Origin: Breoghania sp037026715 | GTDB taxonomy: Bacteria > Pseudomonadota > Alphaproteobacteria > Rhizobiales > Stappiaceae | Assembly (NCBI RefSeq): GCF_037026715.1 | Contig: NZ_JBANCG010000005.1 | Span: 1-64,000 of the forward strand | Reading direction: 5' to 3' | Length of the DNA: 64,000 bases | Part shown: piece after piece, positions 1 through 8,240 of the stretch | Layout of the letters: every line of letters begins with the position of its first letter | Position numbering within the stretch: the first letter of the stretch is position 1 | Position numbers and translations under genes: made by a program | The notes under the pieces: generated by a model | Told to the model about the DNA's origin: nothing | Seen by the model: the letters and a program-made list of their open reading frames with translations, nothing else | Database searches by the model: none

Positions 1-139
1 GATGTCCGGTTTGTCTCGGTTGCGCCGCCTGCCGGTTGACTTGGCGGCGGCCATCCGATTTACACGAGCTGATGCGGCGTCTGCCGAGCGGGAAGCCCTT
101 TCCTGCGCGCGGGCGGCAAGAATGACGAGACAGGATTCC

Positions 140-2995
140 ATGCTCGACAAGACATATGATGCCGCGGCTATCGAGCCGCGGATTTCGCAAGACTGGGAAG
201 AGGCCGGCGCCTTCCGTGCCGGCGCGGGCGCCCGGGCAGGTGCCAACCCCTATTGCATCGTCATTCCGCCGCCGAACGTAACCGGCTCGCTGCACATGGG
301 CCACGCGCTCAACAACACGCTTCAGGACATTCTGGTCCGTTTCAACCGCATGTGCGGCAACGACGTGTTGTGGCAGCCGGGCATGGACCATGCCGGTATC
401 GCGACGCAGATGGTCGTTGAGCGTCAGATGGCCGAGCAGCAGCAGCCGGGTCGGCGCGACATCGGGCGCGAGGCCTTTGTCGAGAAGGTCTGGGAGTGGA
501 AAGGGGAGTCCGGAGGCCGGATCCTCAACCAGCTGAAGCGGCTGGGTGCATCCTGCGACTGGTCGCGCGAGCGCTTCACCATGGACGAGGGGCTGTCGGA
601 GGCGGTACGCAAGGTCTTCGTCCAGCTCTATCGCGAAGGCCTGATCTATCGCGGAAAGCGACTGGTCAACTGGGATCCGAAGTTCGAGACCGCGATCTCC
701 GACCTTGAGGTGGAGAACACCGAGGTCGACGGCCACATGTGGCACTTCAAGTACCCGCTGGCCGGCGGTGAGACCTACGAATACGTGGAAAAGGACGAGG
801 ACGGAAACGTCACCCTTCGCGAGACGCGCGACTATATTTCCATCGCCACGACGCGCCCGGAGACCATGCTCGGTGACGGTGCGGTTGCCGTTCACCCGTC
901 CGATGAGCGCTACGCGCCGATCGTCGGCAAGCTTTGCGAGATCCCGGTCGGCCCCAAGGAGCATCGCCGGCTGATCCCGATCATCACCGACGAGTATCCC
1001 GATCCCGATTTCGGATCCGGTGCCGTGAAGATCACCGGCGCGCACGATTTCAACGACTATCAGGTCGCCAAGCGCAACCGGATTCCGCTTTATCGTCTGA
1101 TGAACGAGCAGGCGGCGATGCGGTCCGATGGTCCGGCTTATGCCGAATGCGCGGCGATGGCGAAAGCGATCGTGCAGTCGGGCGAGCTGCCGAGCGAGGC
1201 CGAGGTCGACGCCATCAACCTTGTGCCGGATGAATACCGCGGCCTCGACCGATACGAGGCGCGCGAGAAGATCGTTGCGGCCATCAATGCCGACGGTCTC
1301 GCCGTCACGATCAAGGACGAGGAGGGCAACGACGTGCCCCTCGTCGAGAACAAGAAGATCATGCAGCCGTTCGGCGACCGCTCGCACGTGGTCATCGAGC
1401 CGATGCTGACCGATCAGTGGTTTGCGGACGCAAAGACGTTGGCGGCCCCCGCGATCGCCAGCGTGCGCGAGGGCCGCACCAAGTTCGTGCCGAAGAACTG
1501 GGAGAAGACCTACTTCGAGTGGATGGAGAACATCGAACCCTGGTGCATCTCGCGCCAGCTCTGGTGGGGCCATCAGATTCCGGCCTGGTACGGACCGGAC
1601 GGCGAAGTCTTCGTCGCCCATGACGAGGCCGAGGCTGCGGGCCTTGCGGAAAAGCATTATGGCAAGGCCGTAGAGCTGATCCGTGAGGAGGACGTTCTCG
1701 ACACCTGGTTCTCCTCGGCCCTGTGGCCTTTCTCGACGCTTGGCTGGCCGGACGAGACGGCGGAGCTGAAGCGCTACTATCCGACCTCGGTGCTCGTCAC
1801 CGGCCTCGACATCATCTTCTTCTGGGTCGCCCGGATGATGATGATGGGCCTGCATTTCATGGAGGAAGAGCCCTTCGCCGACGTCTACATTCACGCCCTC
1901 GTCCGCGACGAGAAGGGCGCCAAGATGTCGAAGTCGAAGGGCAACGTCATCGATCCGCTCGATCTCATCGACGAGTACGGGGCGGATGCGCTGCGCTTCA
2001 CGCTGGCGGCCATGGCAGCACAGGGACGTGACATCAAGCTGGCGACCAGCCGTGTGGCGGGTTACCGCAATTTCGCGACCAAGCTGTGGAACGCCACGCG
2101 GTTCCTCCAGATGAACGACTGCGTGCGTGCCGAAGGCTTCGATCCCGCCGGCGTGACCGGTACACTCAACCGGTGGATCGTCACGGAAGCGGCCCGGTGC
2201 GTGGACGAGGTGACGGAAGCCATCCGGGCCTATCGGTTCAACGATGGCGCCAACGGCATCTATCGCTTTGTGTGGAACACCTTCTGCGACTGGTATATCG
2301 AGCTCGCCAAGCCCGTTCTTTCGGGTGAGGACGCCGCCGCGAAGGCGGAGACGCAGGCGACCGCCGCCTGGGCCGTCGACCAGATCCTCAAGCTGCTGCA
2401 TCCGTTCATGCCGTTTCTCACCGAGGAATTGTGGGCGCGCACGGGAGAGGAGGGGCCTGCCCGCGAAGGTCTTCTGGCGCTTTCGCCATGGCCCGAGATC
2501 GCCCGGCACGAAGACGACAGCGCGCAGGAGATCAACTGGCTGATCGATCTCATCTCACAGATACGCTCGGTTCGCGCGGAAATGAACGTGCCTGCCGGCG
2601 CGACTCTGCCGTTGATCGTGGTGGGAGCCGGAGAGGCCACGGCCGCGCGGCTTGCAACGCACGAGGCCGCCATCAAGCGGCTTGCGCGGATCGACACGAT
2701 CGAACAGGCGGAGACTGCGCCGAAGGGCTCCGCCCAGATCGTGCTCGAAAGCCTCACCCTGTGCCTGCCGCTCGCCGGCGTGATCGACCTCGATGCCGAG
2801 AAGGCACGTCTTGCCAAGGAGCGTGGCCGCCTTGATGGCGAGATCGCGCGTATCGACAAGAAGCTCGCCAATCCCAAGTTCGTCGAGAAGGCGCCGGAAG
2901 AGGTGGTGGAAGGCGAGAAGGAGAAGCGTGCCGAGTTCGTCGAGCTTCGCGCCAAGGTGGAACAGGCCGAGGCGCGCCTGTCGCAGATGGGCTGA
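140..2995 (+). CDS. valS: Valyl-tRNA synthetase
   Basis: Cytoplasmic class Ia synthetase that charges tRNA-Val and edits misactivated threonine. The 951-residue product is the usual family length. The HIGH-type motif HMGH is at residues 52-55 after PPPNVTGSL, the KMSKS loop is intact at 595-599, the editing insertion lies roughly between 220 and 420, and the last ~70 residues are a charged coiled coil typical of the ValRS tRNA arm. The frame stays open to base 2, but the ATG at 140 has an AGGA four bases upstream and gives the family N-terminus; the in-frame ATG at 122 is the alternative. Bases 1-139 hold nothing I recognise. An intrinsic terminator follows the stop codon directly, so it is probably a single-gene unit. 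Confidence 0.97.
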   Translation: MLDKTYDAAAIEPRISQDWEEAGAFRAGAGARAGANPYCIVIPPPNVTGSLHMGHALNNTLQDILVRFNRMCGNDVLWQPGMDHAGIATQMVVERQMAEQQQPGRRDIGREAFVEKVWEWKGESGGRILNQLKRLGASCDWSRERFTMDEGLSEAVRKVFVQLYREGLIYRGKRLVNWDPKFETAISDLEVENTEVDGHMWHFKYPLAGGETYEYVEKDEDGNVTLRETRDYISIATTRPETMLGDGAVAVHPSDERYAPIVGKLCEIPVGPKEHRRLIPIITDEYPDPDFGSGAVKITGAHDFNDYQVAKRNRIPLYRLMNEQAAMRSDGPAYAECAAMAKAIVQSGELPSEAEVDAINLVPDEYRGLDRYEAREKIVAAINADGLAVTIKDEEGNDVPLVENKKIMQPFGDRSHVVIEPMLTDQWFADAKTLAAPAIASVREGRTKFVPKNWEKTYFEWMENIEPWCISRQLWWGHQIPAWYGPDGEVFVAHDEAEAAGLAEKHYGKAVELIREEDVLDTWFSSALWPFSTLGWPDETAELKRYYPTSVLVTGLDIIFFWVARMMMMGLHFMEEEPFADVYIHALVRDEKGAKMSKSKGNVIDPLDLIDEYGADALRFTLAAMAAQGRDIKLATSRVAGYRNFATKLWNATRFLQMNDCVRAEGFDPAGVTGTLNRWIVTEAARCVDEVTEAIRAYRFNDGANGIYRFVWNTFCDWYIELAKPVLSGEDAAAKAETQATAAWAVDQILKLLHPFMPFLTEELWARTGEEGPAREGLLALSPWPEIARHEDDSAQEINWLIDLISQIRSVRAEMNVPAGATLPLIVVGAGEATAARLATHEAAIKRLARIDTIEQAETAPKGSAQIVLESLTLCLPLAGVIDLDAEKARLAKERGRLDGEIARIDKKLANPKFVEKAPEEVVEGEKEKRAEFVELRAKVEQAEARLSQMG

Positions 2996-3002
2996 TTTCA
3001 GG

Positions 3003-3033
3003 AAGGCAAGGCGACCAATCGCCTTGCCTTTTT
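3003..3033 (+). terminator. Intrinsic terminator of valS
   Basis: A perfect 12-bp stem (arms 3003-3014 and 3019-3030) with a CCAA loop ends in five T residues at 3029-3033. It starts eight bases after the valS stop codon, the classic layout of a Rho-independent terminator. Confidence 0.9.
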
Positions 3034-3109
3034 CGTGGCCGAACCGGGTGTTAAACCAGAGCCGAATCGCGTTGCGTGCGCCGAGAATCGACGGCTTGCG
3101 GGAGAAAGA

Positions 3110-3640
3110 ATGACGATTGGCACGACAGGTCGCCTGGCGGCGGCCCTCATCGCAAGCGCGCTGGCGGGTGCTGCGGGCACCGCCCATGCGGAGCGGATCT
3201 CGAACCCGGTGGCGGAATTCGCCGGTCTCGACAAGATCACCGGCCGGATCATCTCCTTCGATGTCTACATCGGAGAGAAGGTGCAGTTCGGCGCGCTCCA
3301 GGTGACGCCGCGCGTGTGCTATTCGCGCCCGCCGACCGAGCAGCCGCAGACGGACGCCTTTGTCGAAGTCGATGAAATCACGCTGAACAATGAGGTCAAG
3401 CGGATCTTTACCGGCTGGATGTTTGCGGCGAGCCCCGGCCTGCATGCGGTCGAGCATCCCGTCTATGACGTCTGGCTGACTGACTGCAAACAGTCCTCGA
3501 ACGTGCCGCCTCCCGAGAACTATGACGGTCCGCCGGTGGTTCAGAAGGTGGCTCCGAATGATCCGCTCGGCGATGTGCCGCGCGATCCCGATGCCCCTCC
3601 GCCCAACATTCCGCGCGAGAAGCCCGAGCAGCAGCCATAA
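3110..3640 (+). CDS. Secreted DUF2155-family protein
   Basis: A 176-residue exported protein of the DUF2155 family, widespread in alphaproteobacteria and of unknown function. Residues 1-27 are a signal peptide (hydrophobic AAALIASALAGAAG, then an AHA cleavage site). The folded part follows, with the pieces TGRIISFDVYIGE and VYDVWLTDCK and two cysteines (in RVCYSR and LTDCK) that could form a disulfide in the periplasm. The C-terminal ~45 residues are proline- and acid-rich and probably disordered. The start at 3110 is chosen because GGAGAAAG lies just upstream and the signal peptide begins there; the frame is open further upstream without sense. In related genomes this gene often lies near aat and accC, as here. 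No function is claimed. Confidence 0.8.
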   Translation: MTIGTTGRLAAALIASALAGAAGTAHAERISNPVAEFAGLDKITGRIISFDVYIGEKVQFGALQVTPRVCYSRPPTEQPQTDAFVEVDEITLNNEVKRIFTGWMFAASPGLHAVEHPVYDVWLTDCKQSSNVPPPENYDGPPVVQKVAPNDPLGDVPRDPDAPPPNIPREKPEQQP

Positions 3641-3765
3641 TGCCGTCTGATCGGTAGGTGTGTTCGCAGTCCGGTGGCGTCGCGGTCCCTTTTCCGCCGA
3701 TCGTTATGATGGTCTTGCGAAACGGGACGGGAGAGCTTGCAGCGTATCTTCGGAGATAAGGGGCC

Positions 3766-4446
3766 TCACGCGCCGGTGATCCCGATCGCCTTCAAGGCGT
3801 CTTCGCCATCGATATGGCTCGGCAGCGCGTGAAAGTTCGCGTCATCATCCATGACCGCCCGATCGAGCAGAACGGCATAATCGTGCTTGGAAATCTCCAC
3901 AGCGCCGAAAGTCGCCAGATGATCGGTGACGAACTGGGTGTCGAGCAACGAGAAGCCGCCCGCCTTCAGACGTGCGATCAGATGCACGAGAGCCACCTTC
4001 GAGGCATCGCGCTCGAAGGAGAACATGCTCTCACCGAAAAATGCCCCGCCGAGTTCGATGCCATAGAGACCGCCGACGAGGCGGCCGTTCAGTCGGCACT
4101 CCACGGTATGGCAATGGCCGAGACGGAAGAGCTCGGCGCATAGGTGCCGGATGGGTTCATTGATCCAGGTCTTGCGGCGGCCGGGCGCGGGGGCTGCGCA
4201 ACCGTCAAGGACGCCATCGAAATCCCGGTCGATCACCACCTCGAAATGATCCGAACGCACCGTTCGTTTCAGCCGGCGTGGGATATGAAAGAGATCCAGC
4301 GGAATGATGCCGCGCCAGGTTGGCTCGATCCAATGGAGCTCGGAGCTCTCGGCCGACTCCGCCATCGGAAAGATGCCGCACGCATAGGCCTTCAGGAGGA
4401 CCTGCGGTGTGATCTGAAGATGGCTGGAGTCGTCGTGCAGTGCCAT
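3766..4446 (-). CDS. aat: Leucyl/phenylalanyl-tRNA--protein transferase
   Basis: Adds Leu or Phe from aminoacyl-tRNA to proteins with N-terminal Arg or Lys, marking them for ClpS-ClpAP degradation (N-end rule). The 226-residue protein has the family landmarks in order: LLKAYACGIFPMA near the N-terminus, W-x-x-P-x-x-RGIIPL, ETWINEPI-like KTWINEPI, and the GLYGIELGGAFFGESMFS block of the GNAT-like active site, followed by LLDTQFVTDHL. It is convergent with the DUF2155 gene and stands alone, with accC upstream on the same strand 187 bp away. Confidence 0.95.
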   Translation of the reverse strand: MALHDDSSHLQITPQVLLKAYACGIFPMAESAESSELHWIEPTWRGIIPLDLFHIPRRLKRTVRSDHFEVVIDRDFDGVLDGCAAPAPGRRKTWINEPIRHLCAELFRLGHCHTVECRLNGRLVGGLYGIELGGAFFGESMFSFERDASKVALVHLIARLKAGGFSLLDTQFVTDHLATFGAVEISKHDYAVLLDRAVMDDDANFHALPSHIDGEDALKAIGITGA

Positions 4447-4585
4447 TGCGTGGCTTCATCGGTTTGCAGGATGGAACAGGTCTTTGAAAACCAGATAGGT
4501 CGCCGCCCGGCCGGAGACCAGTCGCTCATGCGGACGAGACACTCTTAACTAATAGCGCGGCGGACGGGTCTCGCAGGATCAGGCG

Positions 4586-4614
4586 GCGGACCGGAAAGAA
4601 AGATCCCGGTCCGC
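4586..4614 (-). terminator. Hairpin downstream of accC
   Basis: A perfect 9-bp inverted repeat GCGGACCGG / CCGGTCCGC with an 11-base spacer lies 20 bases past the accC stop codon. The stem is GC-rich, but no T tract follows on the minus strand, so it may be a 3'-end stabilising hairpin or a Rho-assisted terminator. Confidence 0.35.
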
Positions 4615-4633
4615 GCGGCGTGTCGGTTGCGGT

Positions 4634-5986
4634 TCACTCACCTTCCGGTGCGGCCGCCAGATGCTTTTCGAGCCAGTGGATGTCGTACATCCCGTTGGCG
4701 ATGTCCTGATTGTCGACGAGATCGCGGAAGAGCGGGATCGTCGTCTCGATGCCGTCGATCACGAACTCGTCGAGGCAGCGGCGCAGGCGCATCATGCATT
4801 CCACCCGGTTGCGACCGTGCACGATCAGCTTGCCGATCAGGCTGTCGTAATGGGGCGGGATGGAATAGCCGGCATAGACGCCGGAATCGACGCGGACGCC
4901 GAGGCCGCCGGGCGGATGGTAGTATGTGATCTTGCCGGGGGAGGGAGCGAAAGTGCGCGGGTGCTCGGCGTTGATGCGGCACTCGATTGCGTGACCGGAG
5001 AAATGGATGTCCTCCTGGCGCATGGTCAGGGTACCGCCGGAGGCGATCCGGATCTGCTCGTTGACCAGATCGATGCGGGTGATCATCTCCGTGACCGGAT
5101 GTTCCACCTGCAGGCGCGTGTTCATCTCGATGAAATAGAACTCACCGTTCTCATAGAGAAACTCGATCGTACCGACCCCTGAGTATTTCAACTCCGCCAT
5201 CGCCTTCGCGCAGACATTGCCGATACGATTGCGCTGCTCGTCGTTGAGAGCGGGCGAGGGGGCCTCCTCCAGAACCTTCTGGTGGCGGCGCTGCAGCGAA
5301 CAGTCGCGCTCGCCGAGGTGGATCGCGTTGCCTTTACCGTCGCCGAGCACCTGAATCTCGATGTGCCGCGGTTTCTCCAGGTACTTTTCCATGTAGACGG
5401 CATCGTCGCCGAAGGCGTTGCGGGCCTCGGTGCGGGCCGTCTGGAAGGCTTCTTCGAGGTCGTCTTCGCAACGCGCCACCTTCATGCCGCGTCCGCCGCC
5501 GCCCGCCGCGGCCTTGATCAGAACGGGATAGCCAATCTCCGCCGCGATGCGCTTGGCGTCTCGCGCATCCGTGACGCCACCGTCGGAGCCCGGCACGACC
5601 GGAATGCCCAGACGCTTCACGGTCTGTTTGGCCTCGATCTTGTCACCCATGATGCGGATGTGTTCGGAGCTCGGACCGATAAAGCCGATGTGGTGCGCCT
5701 CGAGGATCTCGGCGAAGCGGGCGTTTTCCGAAAGGAACCCGTAGCCGGGGTGAACCGCATCGGCCCCGGTGATCTCACAGGCCGCCATCAGGCTGGGGAT
5801 GTTGAGATAGCTGTCGCGCGCCGGCGGCGGGCCGATACAGACGCTTTCATCCGCAAGGCGCACATGCATCGCGTTGGCATCGGCCGTGGAGTGAACGGCG
5901 ACCGTGGCGATGCCCAGTTCCTTTGCCGCGCGCAGGATGCGCAGGGCAATTTCGCCACGGTTGGCGATGAGGATCTTGCTGAACAT
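4634..5986 (-). CDS. accC: Acetyl-CoA carboxylase, biotin carboxylase subunit
   Basis: ATP-dependent carboxylation of the biotin on AccB, the first half-reaction of acetyl-CoA carboxylase in fatty acid synthesis. The 450-residue product matches AccC length. It begins MFSKILIANRGEIALRI, carries the glycine-rich ATP-grasp loop GGGGRGMK, the EKYLEKPRHIEIQ segment, MNTRLQVEHPVTE and the C-terminal domain with CRINAE and PHYDSLIGKLI. An upstream in-frame ATG (6052) would add 22 residues that overlap accB and lack family likeness, so 5986 is used. The start lies 10 bases after the accB stop; aroQ-accB-accC forms one minus-strand cluster, an order common in alphaproteobacteria. Confidence 0.97.
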   Translation of the reverse strand: MFSKILIANRGEIALRILRAAKELGIATVAVHSTADANAMHVRLADESVCIGPPPARDSYLNIPSLMAACEITGADAVHPGYGFLSENARFAEILEAHHIGFIGPSSEHIRIMGDKIEAKQTVKRLGIPVVPGSDGGVTDARDAKRIAAEIGYPVLIKAAAGGGGRGMKVARCEDDLEEAFQTARTEARNAFGDDAVYMEKYLEKPRHIEIQVLGDGKGNAIHLGERDCSLQRRHQKVLEEAPSPALNDEQRNRIGNVCAKAMAELKYSGVGTIEFLYENGEFYFIEMNTRLQVEHPVTEMITRIDLVNEQIRIASGGTLTMRQEDIHFSGHAIECRINAEHPRTFAPSPGKITYYHPPGGLGVRVDSGVYAGYSIPPHYDSLIGKLIVHGRNRVECMMRLRRCLDEFVIDGIETTIPLFRDLVDNQDIANGMYDIHWLEKHLAAAPEGE

Positions 5987-5996
5987 GGGCGGGCGC

Positions 5997-6461
5997 CTAT
6001 TCGATGACCAGAAGAGGCTCGCCGAATTCGACAGGCTGGCCGTCTTCCACAAGGATCTCCTTGACCGTGCCGGCCTTGGGCGCGGCGATCTGGTTCATGG
6101 TCTTCATGGCTTCCACGATCATGACGGTCTGCCCGGCACGAACGGTGTCGCCGACATCCACGAAGGGGCGGGCCCCCGGTTCCGGCGCGTGGTAGGCGGT
6201 GCCGACCATCGGCGAATTGACGACGCCCGGGCGGTTGGCAGGATCGGCCGGCGCGGCGCCCTGCGGGGCGGCCGGAGCTGCCATCGGGGCGGGGGCTGCG
6301 GGCGCCTGCTGCATGACCGGAGCCGTAACCGAAAGCTGCCGCGCGACGCGGATACGCAGGTCGTCCTGCTCCACCTCGATTTCGGTGAGGTTCGTCTCGT
6401 CGAGCAGGTTCGCGAGCTGACGGATCAGGTCGTGGTCAATGGATTTGTTCTTGGTTGACAT
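5997..6461 (-). CDS. accB: Biotin carboxyl carrier protein of acetyl-CoA carboxylase
   Basis: Carries the biotin that shuttles CO2 from AccC to the carboxyltransferase AccAD. The 154-residue protein has an N-terminal helical segment (1-40), an Ala/Pro linker (about 45-76) and a biotinyl domain from about 80 to 154. The attachment lysine is K120 in EAMKTMN, the alphaproteobacterial form of the usual EAMKMMN. The start has only a weak ribosome-binding site. It lies between aroQ and accC on the minus strand. Confidence 0.97.
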   Translation of the reverse strand: MSTKNKSIDHDLIRQLANLLDETNLTEIEVEQDDLRIRVARQLSVTAPVMQQAPAAPAPMAAPAAPQGAAPADPANRPGVVNSPMVGTAYHAPEPGARPFVDVGDTVRAGQTVMIVEAMKTMNQIAAPKAGTVKEILVEDGQPVEFGEPLLVIE

Positions 6462-6491
6462 GTTGCTTTTCGTTTCACACCGGAAGCCGTT

Positions 6492-6932
6492 TCAGGCTCG
6501 GATCACTTCAGAGAGGGCCTCGATCGCCAATCGATAGCCGGTGGCGCCGAATCCGCAGATCACACCGTAGGCAACAGGCGATACAAAGGAATGATGGCGA
6601 AATGCGTCCCGCGTGAAAATGTTTGTCAGGTGCACTTCGATGGTGGGGATGTCGGCCGTTGTAATCGCATCGCGTATGGCAACGGACGTATGTGTATAGG
6701 CGGCCGGATTGATGACCAGCCCTTGCGCGAGATCTCCGGCTTCCTGAATCCAGTCGACGAGCATTCCCTCGAAGTTCGTTTGCCGGAATTCGATTTCGAA
6801 GCCGATATCCTCCGCAGTATCCCTGCAGAGCCGTTCGATATCGGCAAGCGACGTGCGCCCGTAGATCTCCGGTTCGCGCGTGCCCAGACGGTTCAGGTTG
6901 GGTCCGTTCAAGATGAATATCGGTGACGCCAT
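6492..6932 (-). CDS. aroQ: 3-Dehydroquinate dehydratase, type II
   Basis: Third step of the shikimate pathway: dehydration of 3-dehydroquinate to 3-dehydroshikimate by the dodecameric type II enzyme. The 146-residue protein shows ILNGPNLNRLGTREPEIYG (the loop with catalytic Arg and Tyr), VINPAAYTHTS and VHLTNIFTRD, with the catalytic His in RHHSF. The ATG at 6932 is preceded by GGGGAGCGG; a start 12 codons earlier would add residues without family likeness. It is first in the aroQ-accB-accC cluster, 30 bases before accB. Confidence 0.96.
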   Translation of the reverse strand: MASPIFILNGPNLNRLGTREPEIYGRTSLADIERLCRDTAEDIGFEIEFRQTNFEGMLVDWIQEAGDLAQGLVINPAAYTHTSVAIRDAITTADIPTIEVHLTNIFTRDAFRHHSFVSPVAYGVICGFGATGYRLAIEALSEVIRA

Positions 6933-7240
6933 CCGCTCCCCGCCACAATGACCTTGCCGGCGGCTCATCCGCCTGAAGGCCCGTCCTGGGTTTCCTCATA
7001 CCGCGCACGCCGGGCTCGTCAGCCCCAGACCGCGCAACGCACGTATGAGCGAGCTCCCCGGGAACTCGCCAGATCTCAAGGTCAGCCCCTTATATTGGGT
7101 CCGGGGGGACAGGAAAACCCCCTGCGGGCATTGCGACCGGCGGCAACGGCGCTAAGACGGGGAAAAGACGGCCACGTTTGGCGCGTTCCTATGTGCAAGG
7201 CGAAAGACGCCGCGAGCGAAGAAGAGCTCGCGGCAGGAAT
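6933..7240. other. Intergenic region upstream of aroQ
   Basis: A gene-free stretch of 308 bases between the DsbA-like gene and aroQ, both on the minus strand. It holds the terminator-like hairpin of the upstream gene (7201-7234) and must hold the promoter of the aroQ-accBC cluster. On the minus strand, TATAAG around 7090 could be a -10 element, but no convincing -35 box goes with it. Confidence 0.5.
7201..7234 (-). terminator. Terminator-like hairpin after the DsbA-like gene
   Basis: Perfect 9-bp arms GCCGCGAGC / GCTCGCGGC (7209-7217 and 7226-7234) with an 8-base loop lie directly after the stop codon at 7241. On the minus strand GTCTTTCG follows, a short imperfect T tract. Confidence 0.55.
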
Positions 7241-8038
7241 TCAGCAGGAAGTGGACCCGCACGCCCGCATGTCGTCGATCTTGGCCTTCAGCTCGTCGTA
7301 GCCAACGGCGCCGAAGACGACCTCGTCTCCGATCACGTAGGACGGGGTGCCGGTCAGGCCGAGCGTTTTGGCGAGCGCGTAGGTTTCGTCAATCGTCGCC
7401 GCGACTTCCGGGTTCTTCAGGGTCTTGGCGAGTTCGTCCTGATCGAGGCCGAGTTCCTTGGTCACCTCGATCGCCTTGGCGCCGTTTGCGCGGCCTTTTG
7501 CCATCAGCAGCTTTTCGTGGAAGGTGCCGTACTGGTCGGGAGCCATGATATTGACGGCAGCTGCAACCTGCGCCGCTTCGACGGAACCCTGTCCCAGCAC
7601 GGGGAATTCCTTCAGCACGACGCGAAGGTTCGAATCTCCCTCGATCAGCCGGTCCATGTCGCCGAGCGCCCGCTTGCAGTAGCCGCAATTGTAGTCGAAG
7701 AACTCGACCAGCGTGACGTCACCCTGCGGATTGCCGAGAACGGCCTGTCTGGTCGAATCAAACAGCACCGACTTGTTTTCGGTGATCGTGGCGACGCGCT
7801 CCTTCTGTTCCGCCTCCGCCTTGCGCCGTTCCAGTTCGTAGAAGGCGTCCCGGATGACTTCCGGATTTTCCATGAGATAGGTGCGGATGAAATCGCCGCC
7901 GACCGGCTGGGACGCGGCCACAGCGGTGCCTCCGGCCGGGGCCGGCTGGGAGCGCAGGGCGTGAATGGCGAGCAGCGAAGGGGCGGCTGCGAAGGCAATG
8001 CCCGCGACAAAGGCGACGATGCGGCCGGTGGTGGTCAT
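7241..8038 (-). CDS. DsbA-family periplasmic thiol oxidoreductase (Com1/ScsC-like)
   Basis: A 265-residue exported thioredoxin-fold protein. Residues 7-25 form a signal peptide or membrane anchor. A helical N-terminal segment (about 48-82, DFIRTYLMENPEVIRDAFYELERR) resembles the oligomerisation domain of ScsC-type proteins. The thioredoxin domain has its redox motif C118-G-Y-C121 and the cis-proline loop GLTGTPSYVIG. The last residues, ACGSTSC, hold two more cysteines, not part of the fold core. The family makes or shuffles disulfides in the periplasm; the partner is not visible here. ATG at 8038 is chosen because the signal peptide starts there. It stands alone between the M48 protease and aroQ. 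Confidence 0.88.
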   Translation of the reverse strand: MTTTGRIVAFVAGIAFAAAPSLLAIHALRSQPAPAGGTAVAASQPVGGDFIRTYLMENPEVIRDAFYELERRKAEAEQKERVATITENKSVLFDSTRQAVLGNPQGDVTLVEFFDYNCGYCKRALGDMDRLIEGDSNLRVVLKEFPVLGQGSVEAAQVAAAVNIMAPDQYGTFHEKLLMAKGRANGAKAIEVTKELGLDQDELAKTLKNPEVAATIDETYALAKTLGLTGTPSYVIGDEVVFGAVGYDELKAKIDDMRACGSTSC

Positions 8039-8240
8039 GGTCGTTGTTCTTTCCTGGTAGACGTCTCGTCCTGTTCCGCTTTTGGCCGGGAACGTCGAAG
8101 CTTGTCGGAAGCGCATAGGCCATACACGCTGAAGCCCGCAAAGGGCATGAAATTCGGTGCGAGAAGCCTTGCCGCCTTCTTCCCTCCGGGTCAATCGCGC
8201 AGGCGGTCACAATCCCGCGTTTGACATAGCGACCGGTTCG

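Noticed and set aside
2..139. N-terminal extension of ValRS from base 2
   Set aside because: The 46 added residues are Arg/Ala-rich without likeness to ValRS, and a ribosome-binding site stands before the ATG at 140.
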